DNA from: Clostridium sp. DL-VIII
GTDB lineage: Bacteria > Bacillota > Clostridia > Clostridiales > Clostridiaceae
DNA: 64,000 bases
Assembly (NCBI RefSeq): GCF_000230835.1
Contig: NZ_CM001240.1
Location: forward strand, 2,488,501-2,552,500
Direction: 5' to 3'
Positions 35,925-44,585 of this stretch are shown in pieces (within the stretch, counting starts at the first letter, position 1; the number at the start of each line of letters is the position of its first letter). The notes beneath the pieces are model-generated. The model did no database searches. It was not told the origin of the DNA and saw nothing but the letters and a program-made list of their open reading frames with translations. Made by a program: the position numbers and the translations under genes.

Positions 35925-36379
35925 ATATATCTATTGTATCTTTATATGAAAATCCTAATTTAAAAGAGAGTGTTATTGATTATTGTATAGATAATTGGCC
36001 AAAAGTCCAGAACACCTTTACTAAAAATCTTGAGGAATCATTAAACAAAGAAGATAAATTACCATTGACGTATCTTTTAATGAAAGATTTAAAAATAATT
36101 GAATTTTATCAAATTGTTAAAGAAGAACGGATTAAGAATATGAATTATTTATCTCCATGGTTAGACTGTTTATTTATTGATAAAAACGAGAGAGGAAAGG
36201 CTTTATGAGCTATGTTGCTTGAACACGGAAGAAGAATTGTAGGGTCTCTAGGGTATAATAAGGTTTATTTAACAACTGATCACATTCAATTTTATGAGAA
36301 ATATGGATTTAGTGAGATAGGTTTAGATATTACTTTATCTGGTAGGCCAACCAAGGTATATGAAAAGTCTGTATTATAA
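35921..36379 (+). pseudogene. GNAT acetyltransferase interrupted by an in-frame TGA
   Basis: A single frame of 153 codons broken by TGA at 36206-36208. The part before ends LFIDKNERGKAL and the part after begins AMLLEHGRRIVGSLGYNKVY, continuing FYEKYGFSEIG. The family motif is RGKGLGxxLL, so the stop probably replaced a GGA glycine codon in the acetyl-CoA loop. The rest of the GNAT fold is intact, so the inactivation looks recent. Confidence 0.8.
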
Positions 36380-36788
36380 CAACTAAACTTAATTTCAGAT
36401 AGGACCTGCAACAAACGAAAGTGTTTTAAATTTAATTATCTGGTCTAAATAAAAATTAGTAGTATTTATAATCAATATTAAAATGTATAAAATAGTAATT
36501 TAATAATTTTTATTGGTATTTGAGAATTATCTTCTCAAACTATTGAGTTAAGGGATAAAGTAATATATAATATAACAAAACATGGTAATGCACAGCGAAG
36601 TGAAAATAAAAAGTTGTGTTTTTCCATGTTTTATTTTTATAAACAAAAATAAGAATGGAAAAGTATGGTATTGATGTTCAATTTACATATGCAAATTCTA
36701 CTGAACTAATAAGCCAGATGGAAATTATTTAGGTTTTATAAAAATAGAGATAAACTAAGATGAATGAAAATATGGGAGGAAATGCTTT
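36380..36788. other. Intergenic region with a terminator-like hairpin
   Basis: AAAACATGG at 36577-36585 pairs with CCATGTTTT at 36624-36632, followed by ATTTTT, a candidate terminator. A 25-codon frame at 36655-36732 (KYGIDVQFTYANSTELISQM) looks like a fragment of an enzyme gene I cannot name. Nothing else is supported. Confidence 0.4.
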
Positions 36789-37592
36789 ATGAAAGTATAT
36801 GTCTTGGACACGGGATATTTAGAAACTGATAAAAATAATGTAGTAGGTGGAGCTACTATGGGAACCTATAGCAAGCCATACGTAGAGAATAAGTGGATTA
36901 AGCTGCCTGTAATGTCTATTTTAATAGATCATCCCGATGGAAAAATTTTATATGATGTAGGAAGTAATCCAGAAGCAATGAATGGCTATTGGCCAAAAAA
37001 TTTGCAAGAAGTTTATCCATTATATCAAACAAAGGAACAAAGATTAGAAAATCAATTAGCTTTATGTGGAACAAAACCAGAAGAAATAAAGAAAGTGATA
37101 ATTTCTCATATGCATTTAGATCATGCAGGAAACTTAAATATGTTTAAAGATGCTGATGTATATGTACCAAAGGCAGATTTTATGCAAGCTCAAACTCAAG
37201 TAAGGTTAAACGAAAATCCGCTTACCCATGGAGGATATATTAAAGCTGATATGGATGTTTCAGTAAAACAATATCATTTGGTGGAAGAAGATTTTGAATT
37301 TGCAAAAGGTGTAGAAATAATAAATTTACCAGGACATACACCAGGATTACTTGGAATAGTAGTTCATTTGGAAGATGAAGGCACATTAATCTTCCCACAA
37401 GATTGTGTATATAGCTCAGAAATCTACGGACCACCAGCTAAAGCATCAGGATTACTTTATGATAGTCTTTCCTTCTTTAAATCAATTGAAAAGGTAAGAG
37501 CTCTAGAGAAAAAATATGATGCCAAAGTATTTTTTGCTCATGATGAAGAATTCTTTAAAACAATAAAACTTGCTCCAGAATTCTATAAATAA
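36789..37592 (+). CDS. Metallo-beta-lactamase-fold lactonase (AHL-lactonase-like)
   Basis: A 267-residue MBL-fold hydrolase. The zinc motif is SHMHLDHAG (HxHxDH), with a second histidine in LPGHTPGLLG, an aspartate in FPQDCVYS and a final histidine in FFAHDEEFF. The N-terminus (LDTGYLETDKNNVVGGATMG) and length match the N-acyl homoserine lactonase family. In a Clostridium the natural substrate may be another lactone or ester. GGGAGG precedes the ATG. Monocistronic by position. Confidence 0.82.
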   Translation: MKVYVLDTGYLETDKNNVVGGATMGTYSKPYVENKWIKLPVMSILIDHPDGKILYDVGSNPEAMNGYWPKNLQEVYPLYQTKEQRLENQLALCGTKPEEIKKVIISHMHLDHAGNLNMFKDADVYVPKADFMQAQTQVRLNENPLTHGGYIKADMDVSVKQYHLVEEDFEFAKGVEIINLPGHTPGLLGIVVHLEDEGTLIFPQDCVYSSEIYGPPAKASGLLYDSLSFFKSIEKVRALEKKYDAKVFFAHDEEFFKTIKLAPEFYK

Positions 37593-37616
37593 AAAGTAAT
37601 AAACGTCTGGGCCTGG

Positions 37617-37874
37617 GTGTTCTTCTTTACTAATATTTTTACTTATAAAATATCTCATATTCTAATATGGTTTACCATAAGTATTCTTTACCATATATAT
37701 TCTGAAGAATATAAGAATATATATTCCGAACAATATTACCATAAATATTCTTCAGAATATGCTTGGAGAATGAGGCTTGAGAAGGTATTTGAGCTTAAAT
37801 ATAATGTTTATGGATGCAGTATTGTCAATGACATGCTAGTTAGAGAAAATTTGAGAATGTATAATAGAAATTAA
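37617..37874 (+). other. AT-rich repeat array inside a doubtful 85-codon ORF
   Basis: The frame has no ribosome site. Within it TTACCATA-n-TATTC occurs three times, at 37672-37686, 37688-37702 and 37736-37750. The 16-base palindromes ATATTCTGAAGAATAT (37697-37712) and ATATTCTTCAGAATAT (37745-37760) accompany them. The second half of the frame (WRMRLEKVFELKYNVYGCSI) has a normal protein look and may be a gene tail. I regard this as a possible regulatory array or decayed gene end. Confidence 0.35.
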
Positions 37875-37901
37875 ATACTATGATTTCTATGAATAGACAA
37901 T

Positions 37902-37940
37902 AAAAAATCCTAAATTCATATATTGAATTCAGGATTTTTT
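37902..37940. terminator. Bidirectional intrinsic terminator
   Basis: AAAAAATCCTGAATTC-type stem: AAAAAATCCTAAATTC faces GAATTCAGGATTTTTT, with runs of A and T on the two sides. Confidence 0.8.
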
Positions 37941-38070
37941 GCTACGTTCAACGGTTATGGAGTTGTAGTTTTACCGACGTGTCCATATGAAACGATAGAC
38001 TCATCTTGATGTTTTGAGTGCGTTTTTATTTTTCTTGTTTACCAGTATAAGAAATTATCTGAGTTTAATG

Positions 38071-38856
38071 TCAACTATTCTTATTACCTTCTATTAACTC
38101 TTTCAAGCTAATACTAGGATTAGTATAGCGTTTTCTGTTTTGTGTTATATTCTTATAGTTAATAGCCTGCTTGGGGCACCATTGCACACACGCCATACAT
38201 TGTTCACAATTGTGATTAAAACTAGGTTTTTTGTTTTTCATTACTATGTTCGAAACAGGGCAGACTGCCTCACAGGTTCCACAACCTATACAAGCATCGG
38301 AAACATTAAAACCTTTGTCTTTTCTGGCGTATATTAATTTTTGTCCAATAGCAGTTGATATATTAAGAGGCTCGTTCACTTTACCTATTGGCTGCTGTGT
38401 TTTAGCAGCTATCTTTTGTGCTAATGCAGGTATATTATCGGTAGCAAGTTGATATTTCTCTTGGGCTCTCTCGTTCAATTCATACATGGCAACATAATTT
38501 CCAACCATAATAATTTTCTCTGCAAAATTAAGTGTCACACCTTTTTTGGCTAAAATTTTGGCGGGAACAGTTAACGCAACACCACTTATATTCCCACATC
38601 CAGTCACAGCAAAAAAATATGCGTCTTTACTTTTTTCAAGCGACATTTCGCTTATAAATTGTTTTACTCTTCGCGGCAAATTTAAGGCGTATGTCGGATA
38701 CACAAAACCGATATAATCATACACTTCATTGCTGTCATGTTTCCCTTTACTCATTGATACCAGAGTGCAATCTGGCAATGCCTCAGCTATCTTTTTTGCT
38801 AACTGTAAGTTGTTTCCTGTTCCTGTAAAATAATAAATAACACTTTTCACTTTCAA
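38071..38856 (-). CDS. EFR1-family flavodoxin-ferredoxin electron-transfer protein
   Basis: 261 residues. The N-terminal flavodoxin-like domain starts YYFTGTGNNLQLAKKIAEAL with the FMN phosphate loop. The C-terminus holds two 4Fe-4S motifs, CIGCGTCEAVCP and CEQCMACVQWCP. This is the EFR1 layout, common in anaerobes and presumed to shuttle electrons between ferredoxin and unknown partners. AAGGAGG lies upstream; the start is TTG 38856 or GTG 38850. An Rrf2-type regulator is encoded 120 bases upstream on the same strand and probably controls it. Confidence 0.88.
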   Translation of the reverse strand: MKVKSVIYYFTGTGNNLQLAKKIAEALPDCTLVSMSKGKHDSNEVYDYIGFVYPTYALNLPRRVKQFISEMSLEKSKDAYFFAVTGCGNISGVALTVPAKILAKKGVTLNFAEKIIMVGNYVAMYELNERAQEKYQLATDNIPALAQKIAAKTQQPIGKVNEPLNISTAIGQKLIYARKDKGFNVSDACIGCGTCEAVCPVSNIVMKNKKPSFNHNCEQCMACVQWCPKQAINYKNITQNRKRYTNPSISLKELIEGNKNS

Positions 38857-38976
38857 TTACCTCCTTATTTGTTACAATCAATATCAACTATATAACTATT
38901 TTATATAGTTATAGCTAAAAATCACAACTGCCAGCCTAGCAGGCAGTTGAGAAGAGCGTTAAAAAATCATTCCTTA

Positions 38977-39396
38977 TTATAGTGACTTAGAAATATCCGC
39001 CAGAGTTGTTTTTTTGAGAGATTCCTTCATGGCGATTTCAGCATCCTGCATACGATTTTTTATGAGCGATTTTAAATTATCAATTCTTGGATCTTCAATT
39101 AGAAAATCAATGTCCATCTTAAATAAAGAGCCGTGTTCAACTGCTGAAAATATGTCTAATAGGGTTATCTCTGCAATTGGTTTTCCTAAAATAACTCCGC
39201 CTTTAGCTCCTTCTTTTGTCGTTGTGAGTCCAGCAGCATTGAGACTTCTCAATATTCTAACCACTGTTGGAGCAGGTATTTTAAGAAATTCGGCAATAGT
39301 CTTTGCCGATACAAACTCAAATCCATATTCCTCCATTTTCTGATTAATTAAAAGACTAATGGAAATCGCTCTTGAAAATTCTGTTGAATATGCCAC
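38977..39396 (-). CDS. Rrf2-family regulator (YwnA-like, without cluster cysteines)
   Basis: A 139-residue winged-helix regulator: FVSAKTIAEFLKIPAPTVVR for recognition, GLTTTKEGAKGGVILGKPIA for the wing, and the dimer helix ITLLDIFSAVEHG. The Fe-S cysteines of IscR/NsrR are absent, as in YwnA-type members that sense by other means. It starts at GTG 39396 behind GGGAGGT. The EFR1 gene follows on the same strand, its likely target. Confidence 0.85.
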   Translation of the reverse strand: MAYSTEFSRAISISLLINQKMEEYGFEFVSAKTIAEFLKIPAPTVVRILRSLNAAGLTTTKEGAKGGVILGKPIAEITLLDIFSAVEHGSLFKMDIDFLIEDPRIDNLKSLIKNRMQDAEIAMKESLKKTTLADISKSL

Positions 39397-39525
39397 AATT
39401 CTTACCTCCCTTTGAATTAACTAAATCAACTATACATTTATTTGATCTAGTTGTCAAGAGAAAATAAATCTTGTAACATTGAAAGCTAAAATCAATCCAA
39501 TATTGATAGGCAAGGTAATTTAATT

Positions 39526-39770
39526 ATGGAATTAGCATGTAAAGGTAGAATTACACCTAATGAATTAGAAACATTATATGATGGCATATAGGACATGATT
39601 CCATACTTTGTACTGATAGTCATAAGAGCTATATGCAATTTGTAAATGATTTATCATTAGAATACAAACCTATAAAAAGCGGTAAACATAAAGAGGGATT
39701 ATATCATATTCAAATAACATATGTGATATTTTGTAAATCATGTTATAATAAGCATTATGCAAAACTGTAA
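39526..39770 (+). pseudogene. IS1595-family (ISXO2-like) transposase remnant
   Basis: The first frame gives ELACKGRITPNELETLYDG before a stop. After a frameshift, LCTDSHKSYMQFVNDLSLEY and KPIKSGKHKEGLYHIQIT follow, the ISXO2 DDE-region pattern with the conserved TD. Both ends are missing and no inverted repeats are seen. A dead scrap of an insertion sequence. Confidence 0.65.
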
Positions 39771-39821
39771 TTTAATGAACAATAGTACATTATTGAATTT
39801 TATAAATATGGAGGTTTATAG

Positions 39822-40352
39822 ATGTACAACAATAGAAAATTAGTTCTATATATTGCGACAAGTTTAGATGGTTACATAGCTACAGAGGATGATTCCTTGG
39901 AATGGTTGTTTAAAACTGAAGGTGAAGGAGATAATGGATATTCTGAATTCTACAATACAGTTGATACTATTCTAATTGGTAGAAGAACTTATGATTGGAT
40001 TATTGAAAAAGAAAAAGGTAACTTTCCTTATAAGAATAAAAAGTGTTATGTATTTTCTGAATCAGAAACAGGTAAGAATGAAAATGTAGAATTTATTAAT
40101 CAAGATGTAGTGGAATTTACAAATAAAATCAAAAGGCTGGATGGAGGAAACATATGGCTTGTTGGCGGTGGCGTTCTTCTAAATTCTTTTATTAAAGAAA
40201 GGTTAGTTGACGAATTTATTATTACTATATCACCTACACTAATAGGTCATGGAATACCTTTATTTAAAAAAAATGATTTTGAGTTAGAACTAAAGTTAAA
40301 GGGGATAAGGAGGTTCAATCAATTTGTTGAACTCCATTACAAGATGAAATAA
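39822..40352 (+). CDS. Dihydrofolate-reductase-like (RibD C-terminal) protein
   Basis: 176 residues with LVLYIATSLDGYIATEDDSL, ILIGRRTYDWI, NIWLVGGGVLLNSFI and SPTLIGHGIPLF, the pattern of the RibD-C/DHFR-like reductase family (YyaP/YwjB type). It binds NADPH and its substrate is unknown. GGAGG precedes the ATG. It stands alone between a transposase remnant and a terminator. Confidence 0.87.
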   Translation: MYNNRKLVLYIATSLDGYIATEDDSLEWLFKTEGEGDNGYSEFYNTVDTILIGRRTYDWIIEKEKGNFPYKNKKCYVFSESETGKNENVEFINQDVVEFTNKIKRLDGGNIWLVGGGVLLNSFIKERLVDEFIITISPTLIGHGIPLFKKNDFELELKLKGIRRFNQFVELHYKMK

Positions 40353-40495
40353 AACAATTGATATTTAGTTCACAGTTTTCTTATATTGAGTATTATAGAT
40401 GGACAATCCTACCTATAATTTTTTAGGCTATATTTCAACATAATATTAAAACATAGCCAAATAAATAAACTGAGACTCATAGTTAAATGAAGTAA

Positions 40496-40530
40496 GAACC
40501 ACGCAGTTGAACGTGGCTTTTTTTTATTAT
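40496..40530 (+). terminator. Intrinsic terminator
   Basis: AACCACG pairs with CGTGGCT-type arm around CAGTTGAA and is followed by a run of nine T. It separates the reductase from the convergent membrane protein. Confidence 0.75.
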
Positions 40531-40540
40531 ACAATAGTAG

Positions 40541-41056
40541 TTAAGCTAGTGTTTTTAATTGTGAAGAAGCAGTATATGCTTGAAGAATACCTCCAATAAA
40601 TAATCCAACAGAAAAGCCACACAATAATGAATATAAAGTACTAAAGTAAAGTGTGCTATATAATGATGGATTAATGCTTAGAGCAACACCTAATAAATAT
40701 TTCACAAAGAAATTAACAATGACAAAAATTAATGGCAAATAAGTGCCTGTTTTATATAGTGAATTATCTTTTATATATAGCTTTCTGTATCGCGAATATA
40801 GAAAATAAGATATTAGTAAACCAAAACACATAAAGATGATATAAAAAATCATAGCAATATTTAAATAGCTAAAACCTGTAAATAATTTTTCTAAGCCCCA
40901 AACCATAAAAATCAATGGCACAATAAACATTTTAGGGAAAGATACTTCACCATCTTTTGCTGAATTAAGTCCTCGTTTTAATAGAAAAATAAGTAAAATC
41001 CAAACATAAAAAGGGGTTCCGCTTATAACTTCAGCAATAATATTAATAACATTCAT
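40541..41056 (-). CDS. Membrane protein, DUF6622-like
   Basis: A 171-residue protein with five hydrophobic helices and the conserved-looking LLKRGLNSAKDGEVSFPKMF between helices 1 and 2. It resembles the DUF6622/CcdC-like group of unknown function, assigned from memory. A first in-frame ATG at 41074 is possible, but AAGAAGG lies between it and the ATG at 41056, which is the better start. Confidence 0.6.
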   Translation of the reverse strand: MNVINIIAEVISGTPFYVWILLIFLLKRGLNSAKDGEVSFPKMFIVPLIFMVWGLEKLFTGFSYLNIAMIFYIIFMCFGLLISYFLYSRYRKLYIKDNSLYKTGTYLPLIFVIVNFFVKYLLGVALSINPSLYSTLYFSTLYSLLCGFSVGLFIGGILQAYTASSQLKTLA

Positions 41057-41217
41057 ATAAATACCTTCTTTCAATTCATATCATGGAGTAAGATTACAAC
41101 AAAAGATAGATAGGGGCAATACGAATTGGCATAAGAGGTATATTTATATACATAAGAGGTATAAAAGATAATATGAAATATAACTAAGCATAGAAAAAAT
41201 CAACAACAGCTTTTAAA

Positions 41218-41625
41218 TTACTGTTGTTGATTTTTTCTATTTCTATCTAAGATTTCGTTCATTTTCTTAACTTCGATTTTATCATGTTGATAGTTAATAA
41301 TTCTTACCAAAATATAAATTACTACAATTTGTATGGAGGTTAAGAATATTGTGTTAATGGACATATTCCAACTAAAAACGTAATTTGAGCCTATAACCAT
41401 TGCCCAAGCTATGAGTATAAATAATAAGGAGTTAAATATTGAATCTCTAGGAATAATATATTTATTAATGAGTACTTTTATTAATGTCAAAATTAAAGAT
41501 AAACATAAAAGATCATGTAATATTTGATTATTTAAATTTTGTCCGCTTATAAGTTGAAATAATACAATTACAGTAAAAACTATGGAGGTTAATTTTAATA
41601 TTTTTTTTAAATATTCAAAGGTCAC
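41218..41625 (-). CDS. DUF3021-family membrane protein
   Basis: A 135-residue protein with four membrane helices (VFTVIVLFQLIS, LLCLSLILTLIKVLI, LLFILIAWAMVIG, TSIQIVVIYILVRI) and a charged C-terminal tail. DUF3021 proteins are typically encoded directly after a LytTR regulator, as here. Its ATG overlaps the stop of that gene (ATGA). Probable role: membrane partner or sensor for the LytTR protein. Confidence 0.8.
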   Translation of the reverse strand: MTFEYLKKILKLTSIVFTVIVLFQLISGQNLNNQILHDLLCLSLILTLIKVLINKYIIPRDSIFNSLLFILIAWAMVIGSNYVFSWNMSINTIFLTSIQIVVIYILVRIINYQHDKIEVKKMNEILDRNRKNQQQ

Positions 41626-42080
41626 TCAGTATCCCTCATTCCTAATTTGCTTTTTAAGTTTGAAACATATCTTCTTGAAATAATAACTTTCTCTTTGTTT
41701 GTCAAAAGTGCTTCTAAGTTCCCACTTAGTTTAGGATAAAAAGAGTAAATTTTATTGATATTCAGAAGCATAGACTTGGATATTCTTAGGAAGTTATTGC
41801 TAGATAATTGTTCTTCAAGTATATATAATTTTTCGGAAATTTCATAGGTTTCTGCTTTTGTATATATAAATATTTTTCTATCTATGGATTCTATATAAAA
41901 AACTTCATCTATATTTACTTTATAATGCTTATCTTCTTTTTTTACAAGCAAGTATTTAATAATTTTTTTTGAAGAGGTAAGTAATTCTATAGCTTCATTA
42001 ATTTTTTCATTAACATTGTGAATATTAAAATTAACTTCTTCTTCTAATTCAGAAGAGATAATATTTATATTAACTTTCAT
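41622..42080 (-). CDS. LytTR-domain DNA-binding regulator
   Basis: 152 residues. A short N-terminal helical part is followed by the LytTR domain, with HYKVNIDEVFYIESIDRKIF, LYILEEQLSSNNFLRISKSM and LNINKIYSF, then the end VIISRRYVSNLKSKLG. No receiver domain is present, so it belongs to the LytTR/DUF3021 pairs (LytTR regulatory systems) controlled by the membrane partner rather than by a kinase. AGGAG precedes the ATG. Confidence 0.87.
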   Translation of the reverse strand: MKVNINIISSELEEEVNFNIHNVNEKINEAIELLTSSKKIIKYLLVKKEDKHYKVNIDEVFYIESIDRKIFIYTKAETYEISEKLYILEEQLSSNNFLRISKSMLLNINKIYSFYPKLSGNLEALLTNKEKVIISRRYVSNLKSKLGMRDTE

Positions 42081-42224
42081 TTTTGTACTCCTATAATTAG
42101 AAAATTATTCTCTTTATTTATATATTGTAAAGTGTTAATTTTTAAATGTCTATAAATTTAATACTTTTAAGTTCTATTCTTATATATAATTAAAGAGTAA
42201 ATTTATTATCAGCAAATATAATAA

Positions 42225-42262
42225 AAACTGCAGAAATATATAAGTTCTCTGCAGTTTCTTTG
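42225..42262. terminator. Intrinsic terminator
   Basis: AAACTGCAGA pairs with TCTGCAGTTT around an AT-rich loop, then CTTTG. It lies between the LytTR gene's 5' side and the MFS remnant and can end transcription of the remnant on the minus strand. Confidence 0.6.
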
Positions 42263-42280
42263 TTTATATGAAAAATAATA

Positions 42281-42535
42281 TTAAATTCCTTTAGATTTCC
42301 TTCTATTGAATAGTCTTAAGAATGTTAAAGTAGTGACAATTAAGATTATTACTGCTGCAGCTATGTATACAATTTTCATACCATATATGAAAATATCATT
42401 TTTTCCTGGTACAAAATCTGTAACATGATAGCCTATTCTATAACTCATCATACTATATAAAAGTGTTGTAGCCATAGCTATTCCGAATACTAGTCCTAAG
42501 TTTTTTACAAGTGCATTTACACTTCCTGAACAGTT
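42281..42535 (-). pseudogene. MFS transporter C-terminal remnant
   Basis: The open frame continues upstream of the ATG at 42475 to about 42535. It reads GSVNALVKNLGLVFGIAMAT, then two further membrane segments and a basic tail (FNRRKSKGI). This matches the last three helices of a 14-helix DHA2-type exporter. The N-terminal three quarters are missing, replaced by the methyltransferase gene. Confidence 0.6.
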
Positions 42536-42567
42536 ATTATAAAAGATATAATCAAAATTAAAAAATG

Positions 42568-43095
42568 CTAGTTAATTATTGGAATACATTTTAAGCAATT
42601 GTCTATTTCACATTGAATTTCCCACAATTTGGAGTCTAGTATTATTCTTTGTACCTCCTCAGATGTCATATGATGTATGCCAATAAATAAAGTACCATCC
42701 TTATTAATAAGTCGATGTAATTCTTTTAGAAACTTATTTTTTTCTTGAACCATATGAAACATGTCTATAGCAATTATTATATTTGCAACATTATCTTTTA
42801 TTTCATTAATATTTTTTGCGAGGACTGTTTCTACATTTGTAAGTTGATATTTGTTAATTTTCTTTTTTACAGATTCTATTGCTAATTCATAAATGTCAAC
42901 AGCGTAGACTTTGCCACTTTCACCTAGAATTTCCGATATTTTTTTAGTGTACCCACCTGAGCCGCAACCATAGTCAATTACGATATCTCCATTTTTAATA
43001 TTAAATTTATTGCACTCTTCGTTGATTGGAGCAATTCTATCTCGCTCTTCTAGCATAGAAATCATATGTTCGACTGTGAAATTATTATGATGCAT
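42568..43095 (-). CDS. Class I SAM-dependent methyltransferase
   Basis: A 175-residue Methyltransf_11/25-type protein. Motif I is VIDYGCGSGGYTKKI, motif II YAVDIYELAIE, then NIIIAIDMFHMVQEKNKFLK and the post-motif GTLFIGIHHM. AAGGAGG precedes the ATG. The substrate is unknown. It sits between two unrelated MFS gene ends, so it appears to have been inserted or left behind by deletions. Confidence 0.83.
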   Translation of the reverse strand: MHHNNFTVEHMISMLEERDRIAPINEECNKFNIKNGDIVIDYGCGSGGYTKKISEILGESGKVYAVDIYELAIESVKKKINKYQLTNVETVLAKNINEIKDNVANIIIAIDMFHMVQEKNKFLKELHRLINKDGTLFIGIHHMTSEEVQRIILDSKLWEIQCEIDNCLKCIPIIN

Positions 43096-43192
43096 AAAGT
43101 TAATCCTCCTTATTTAATTGAAATTTTTATATTATAAATATTTGACAACATAAATTTAATTTATAGGCAATAAGCTTATAATTAATTTTTAT

Positions 43193-43315
43193 TTAAACTT
43201 TTGAGCTTTCTGCCTCTGTCTTAGTATTTTTTATAGTAAGACTAAAGATAATCCCCACAATTGCTATAGCTGCACAAAGCAAAAATGCTTCATTAGGATT
43301 TAATTTTTTCGAGTT
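43193..43315 (-). pseudogene. Second MFS transporter C-terminal remnant
   Basis: The frame gives KKLNPNEAFLLCAAIAIVGI and IFSLTIKNTKTEAESSKV before a stop, the last helix and tail of an MFS exporter. An in-frame stop bounds it upstream. It is distinct in sequence from the remnant at 42281. Confidence 0.5.
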
Positions 43316-43416
43316 TTAGATAGTGATTATTTTATTTTTTATAAATATATTAAAGATGTCTTATATCTGTAATTGAAGTGATAAGTCCTATTAGGACTTA
43401 ATTAAAGTAATAATGA

Positions 43417-43824
43417 CTAGTCTTTATTAACTTCAAAATTTTCTTCATTAGCGATTTCATATATTTTTTTATCTTGCAGATAACTTTCCATTAGGTTCTC
43501 AGCTTCAGTCATTACCTTATGAATCGCACATTTGCTTTCTCCAAATTCACATCTAAATAAAGCACAATTTCCTTCAACTGCATTTATGACATCCATAAAA
43601 GAAATTTCTTCTGCCTTTTTGCTAAAAAAATATCCGCCATTCGCTCCTGAAGTCGAATCAATTAGCCCAGCCTTTACTAATTGTGTTAATATTTTAGAAA
43701 GATATGTGACAGATACATTAAAGTGTTTTGCCAGCGTAATTACACTGATTTTTTCACCTTTAGCATGTTCAATCATATATACAATAGTATGTAGAGCATA
43801 ATTTGTTGCTTTTGTATATTTCAA
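43417..43824 (-). CDS. Rrf2-family regulator with three cysteines (IscR/NsrR-like)
   Basis: 135 residues. The DNA-binding part is NYALHTIVYMIEHAKGEKIS, LAKHFNVSVTYLSKILTQLV with the wing GANGGYFFSKKAEEI. Three cysteines in NCALFRCEFGESKCAI match the Fe-S cluster loop of IscR/NsrR, so it may sense cluster status, NO or redox. It starts at TTG 43824 behind GGTGGTG. The target is unclear; upstream on the other side lies the orphan leader region. Confidence 0.83.
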   Translation of the reverse strand: MKYTKATNYALHTIVYMIEHAKGEKISVITLAKHFNVSVTYLSKILTQLVKAGLIDSTSGANGGYFFSKKAEEISFMDVINAVEGNCALFRCEFGESKCAIHKVMTEAENLMESYLQDKKIYEIANEENFEVNKD

Positions 43825-44003
43825 ATAATCACCACCAAAAAGATATTAAAGAGTCTTTATGTCTTTAATAATATTATTAACTATGAATCTTGTCAATATT
43901 TAAATTCATTTATATATAATAGTTTACTTTTAATGGTTAGGAGATAAGAAAGTGTTTGCTATTTAATAATATTCTATTAGTTATAAGCTGTTAAACAAAA
44001 GCA

Positions 44004-44032
44004 TTGACAGTAAAAATGCTGTATGATACCAT
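44004..44032 (+). promoter_or_regulatory. Candidate promoter of the leader-peptide region
   Basis: TTGACA at 44004-44009 is followed after 17 bases by TACCAT, a weak -10. The alternative TATGAT at 44022 is too close. Transcription would begin about 30 bases before the ribosome site of the leader peptide. Confidence 0.4.
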
Positions 44033-44070
44033 CTAAAGTGATTGTTTTATAAAAAAGGAGACTTGAAGAG

Positions 44071-44094
44071 ATGATTTTAGTTGTTCTTAACTAA
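44071..44094 (+). CDS. Seven-codon leader peptide rich in Ile/Leu/Val
   Basis: ATG ATT TTA GTT GTT CTT AAC TAA encodes MILVVLN behind AAAGGAG. Five of seven residues are branched-chain amino acids, as in attenuation peptides of ilv/leu operons. A hairpin follows at once (AAACTATT with AATAGTTT), and the transcript would end at the terminator at 44313-44350. No branched-chain gene follows; only a transferase remnant and an unrelated ATPase do. The peptide is short enough to arise by chance, so expression is uncertain. Confidence 0.45.
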   Translation: MILVVLN

Positions 44095-44312
44095 ACTATT
44101 AAAATTAAATAGTTTTAGATGCTTTAAAGTTCTAGTATGGAACTTAATTAAGTGTGCATTTTAAGAGCAATATCTTCTATTAAACTCTTTTATAAAAAAT
44201 AAAGTAACTTTAGCTACACATACATTATATATGCTTATTTTTGTTAAGCTAAAATATATGTTCATTATTAAGTTTAATTTAAATATGATAAAAGATTTTT
44301 AAATAAATTAAC

Positions 44313-44350
44313 TCCCCATAGATGATATTGTTTGTCTATGGGGAATTTTA
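44313..44350 (+). terminator. Terminator closing the leader region
   Basis: TCCCCATAGA pairs perfectly with TCTATGGGGA, followed by ATTTTATTG. It lies about 220 bases after the leader peptide, where an attenuator would be. Confidence 0.75.
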
Positions 44351-44394
44351 TTGTTTAAAGATTAGGCATTTAAGAAATCATAACAATCTTTTAG

Positions 44395-44526
44395 ATTAAT
44401 GCTAATTCTGTAGTAACAAAAGATATTCCGCTATATTATATTGCAGGGGGAGACCCTTGCAGAATTATAAGAAAAAAGCAATCACTTTTGGGATTAAATA
44501 GTGTGATATTTCAAAATATGCTATAA
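44395..44526 (+). pseudogene. Hexapeptide sugar O-acetyltransferase remnant
   Basis: A frame without a start encodes NSVVTKDIPLYYIAGGDPCR and then IIRKKQSLLGLNSV. This is the C-terminal end of maltose/galactoside O-acetyltransferases (SVVTKDIPPxxIAxGNPCKVIR). The left-handed helix domain is missing. Confidence 0.65.
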
Positions 44527-44585
44527 TTCAGTAAATGGTTATAATTTGAAAATAAATACAAAGGTAATAAAGAGGTGATACATGA

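Noticed and set aside
37617..37874. 85-codon ORF as a real gene
   Set aside because: The first half is generated by AT palindromes and no ribosome site precedes the start; kept only as a possible decayed end.
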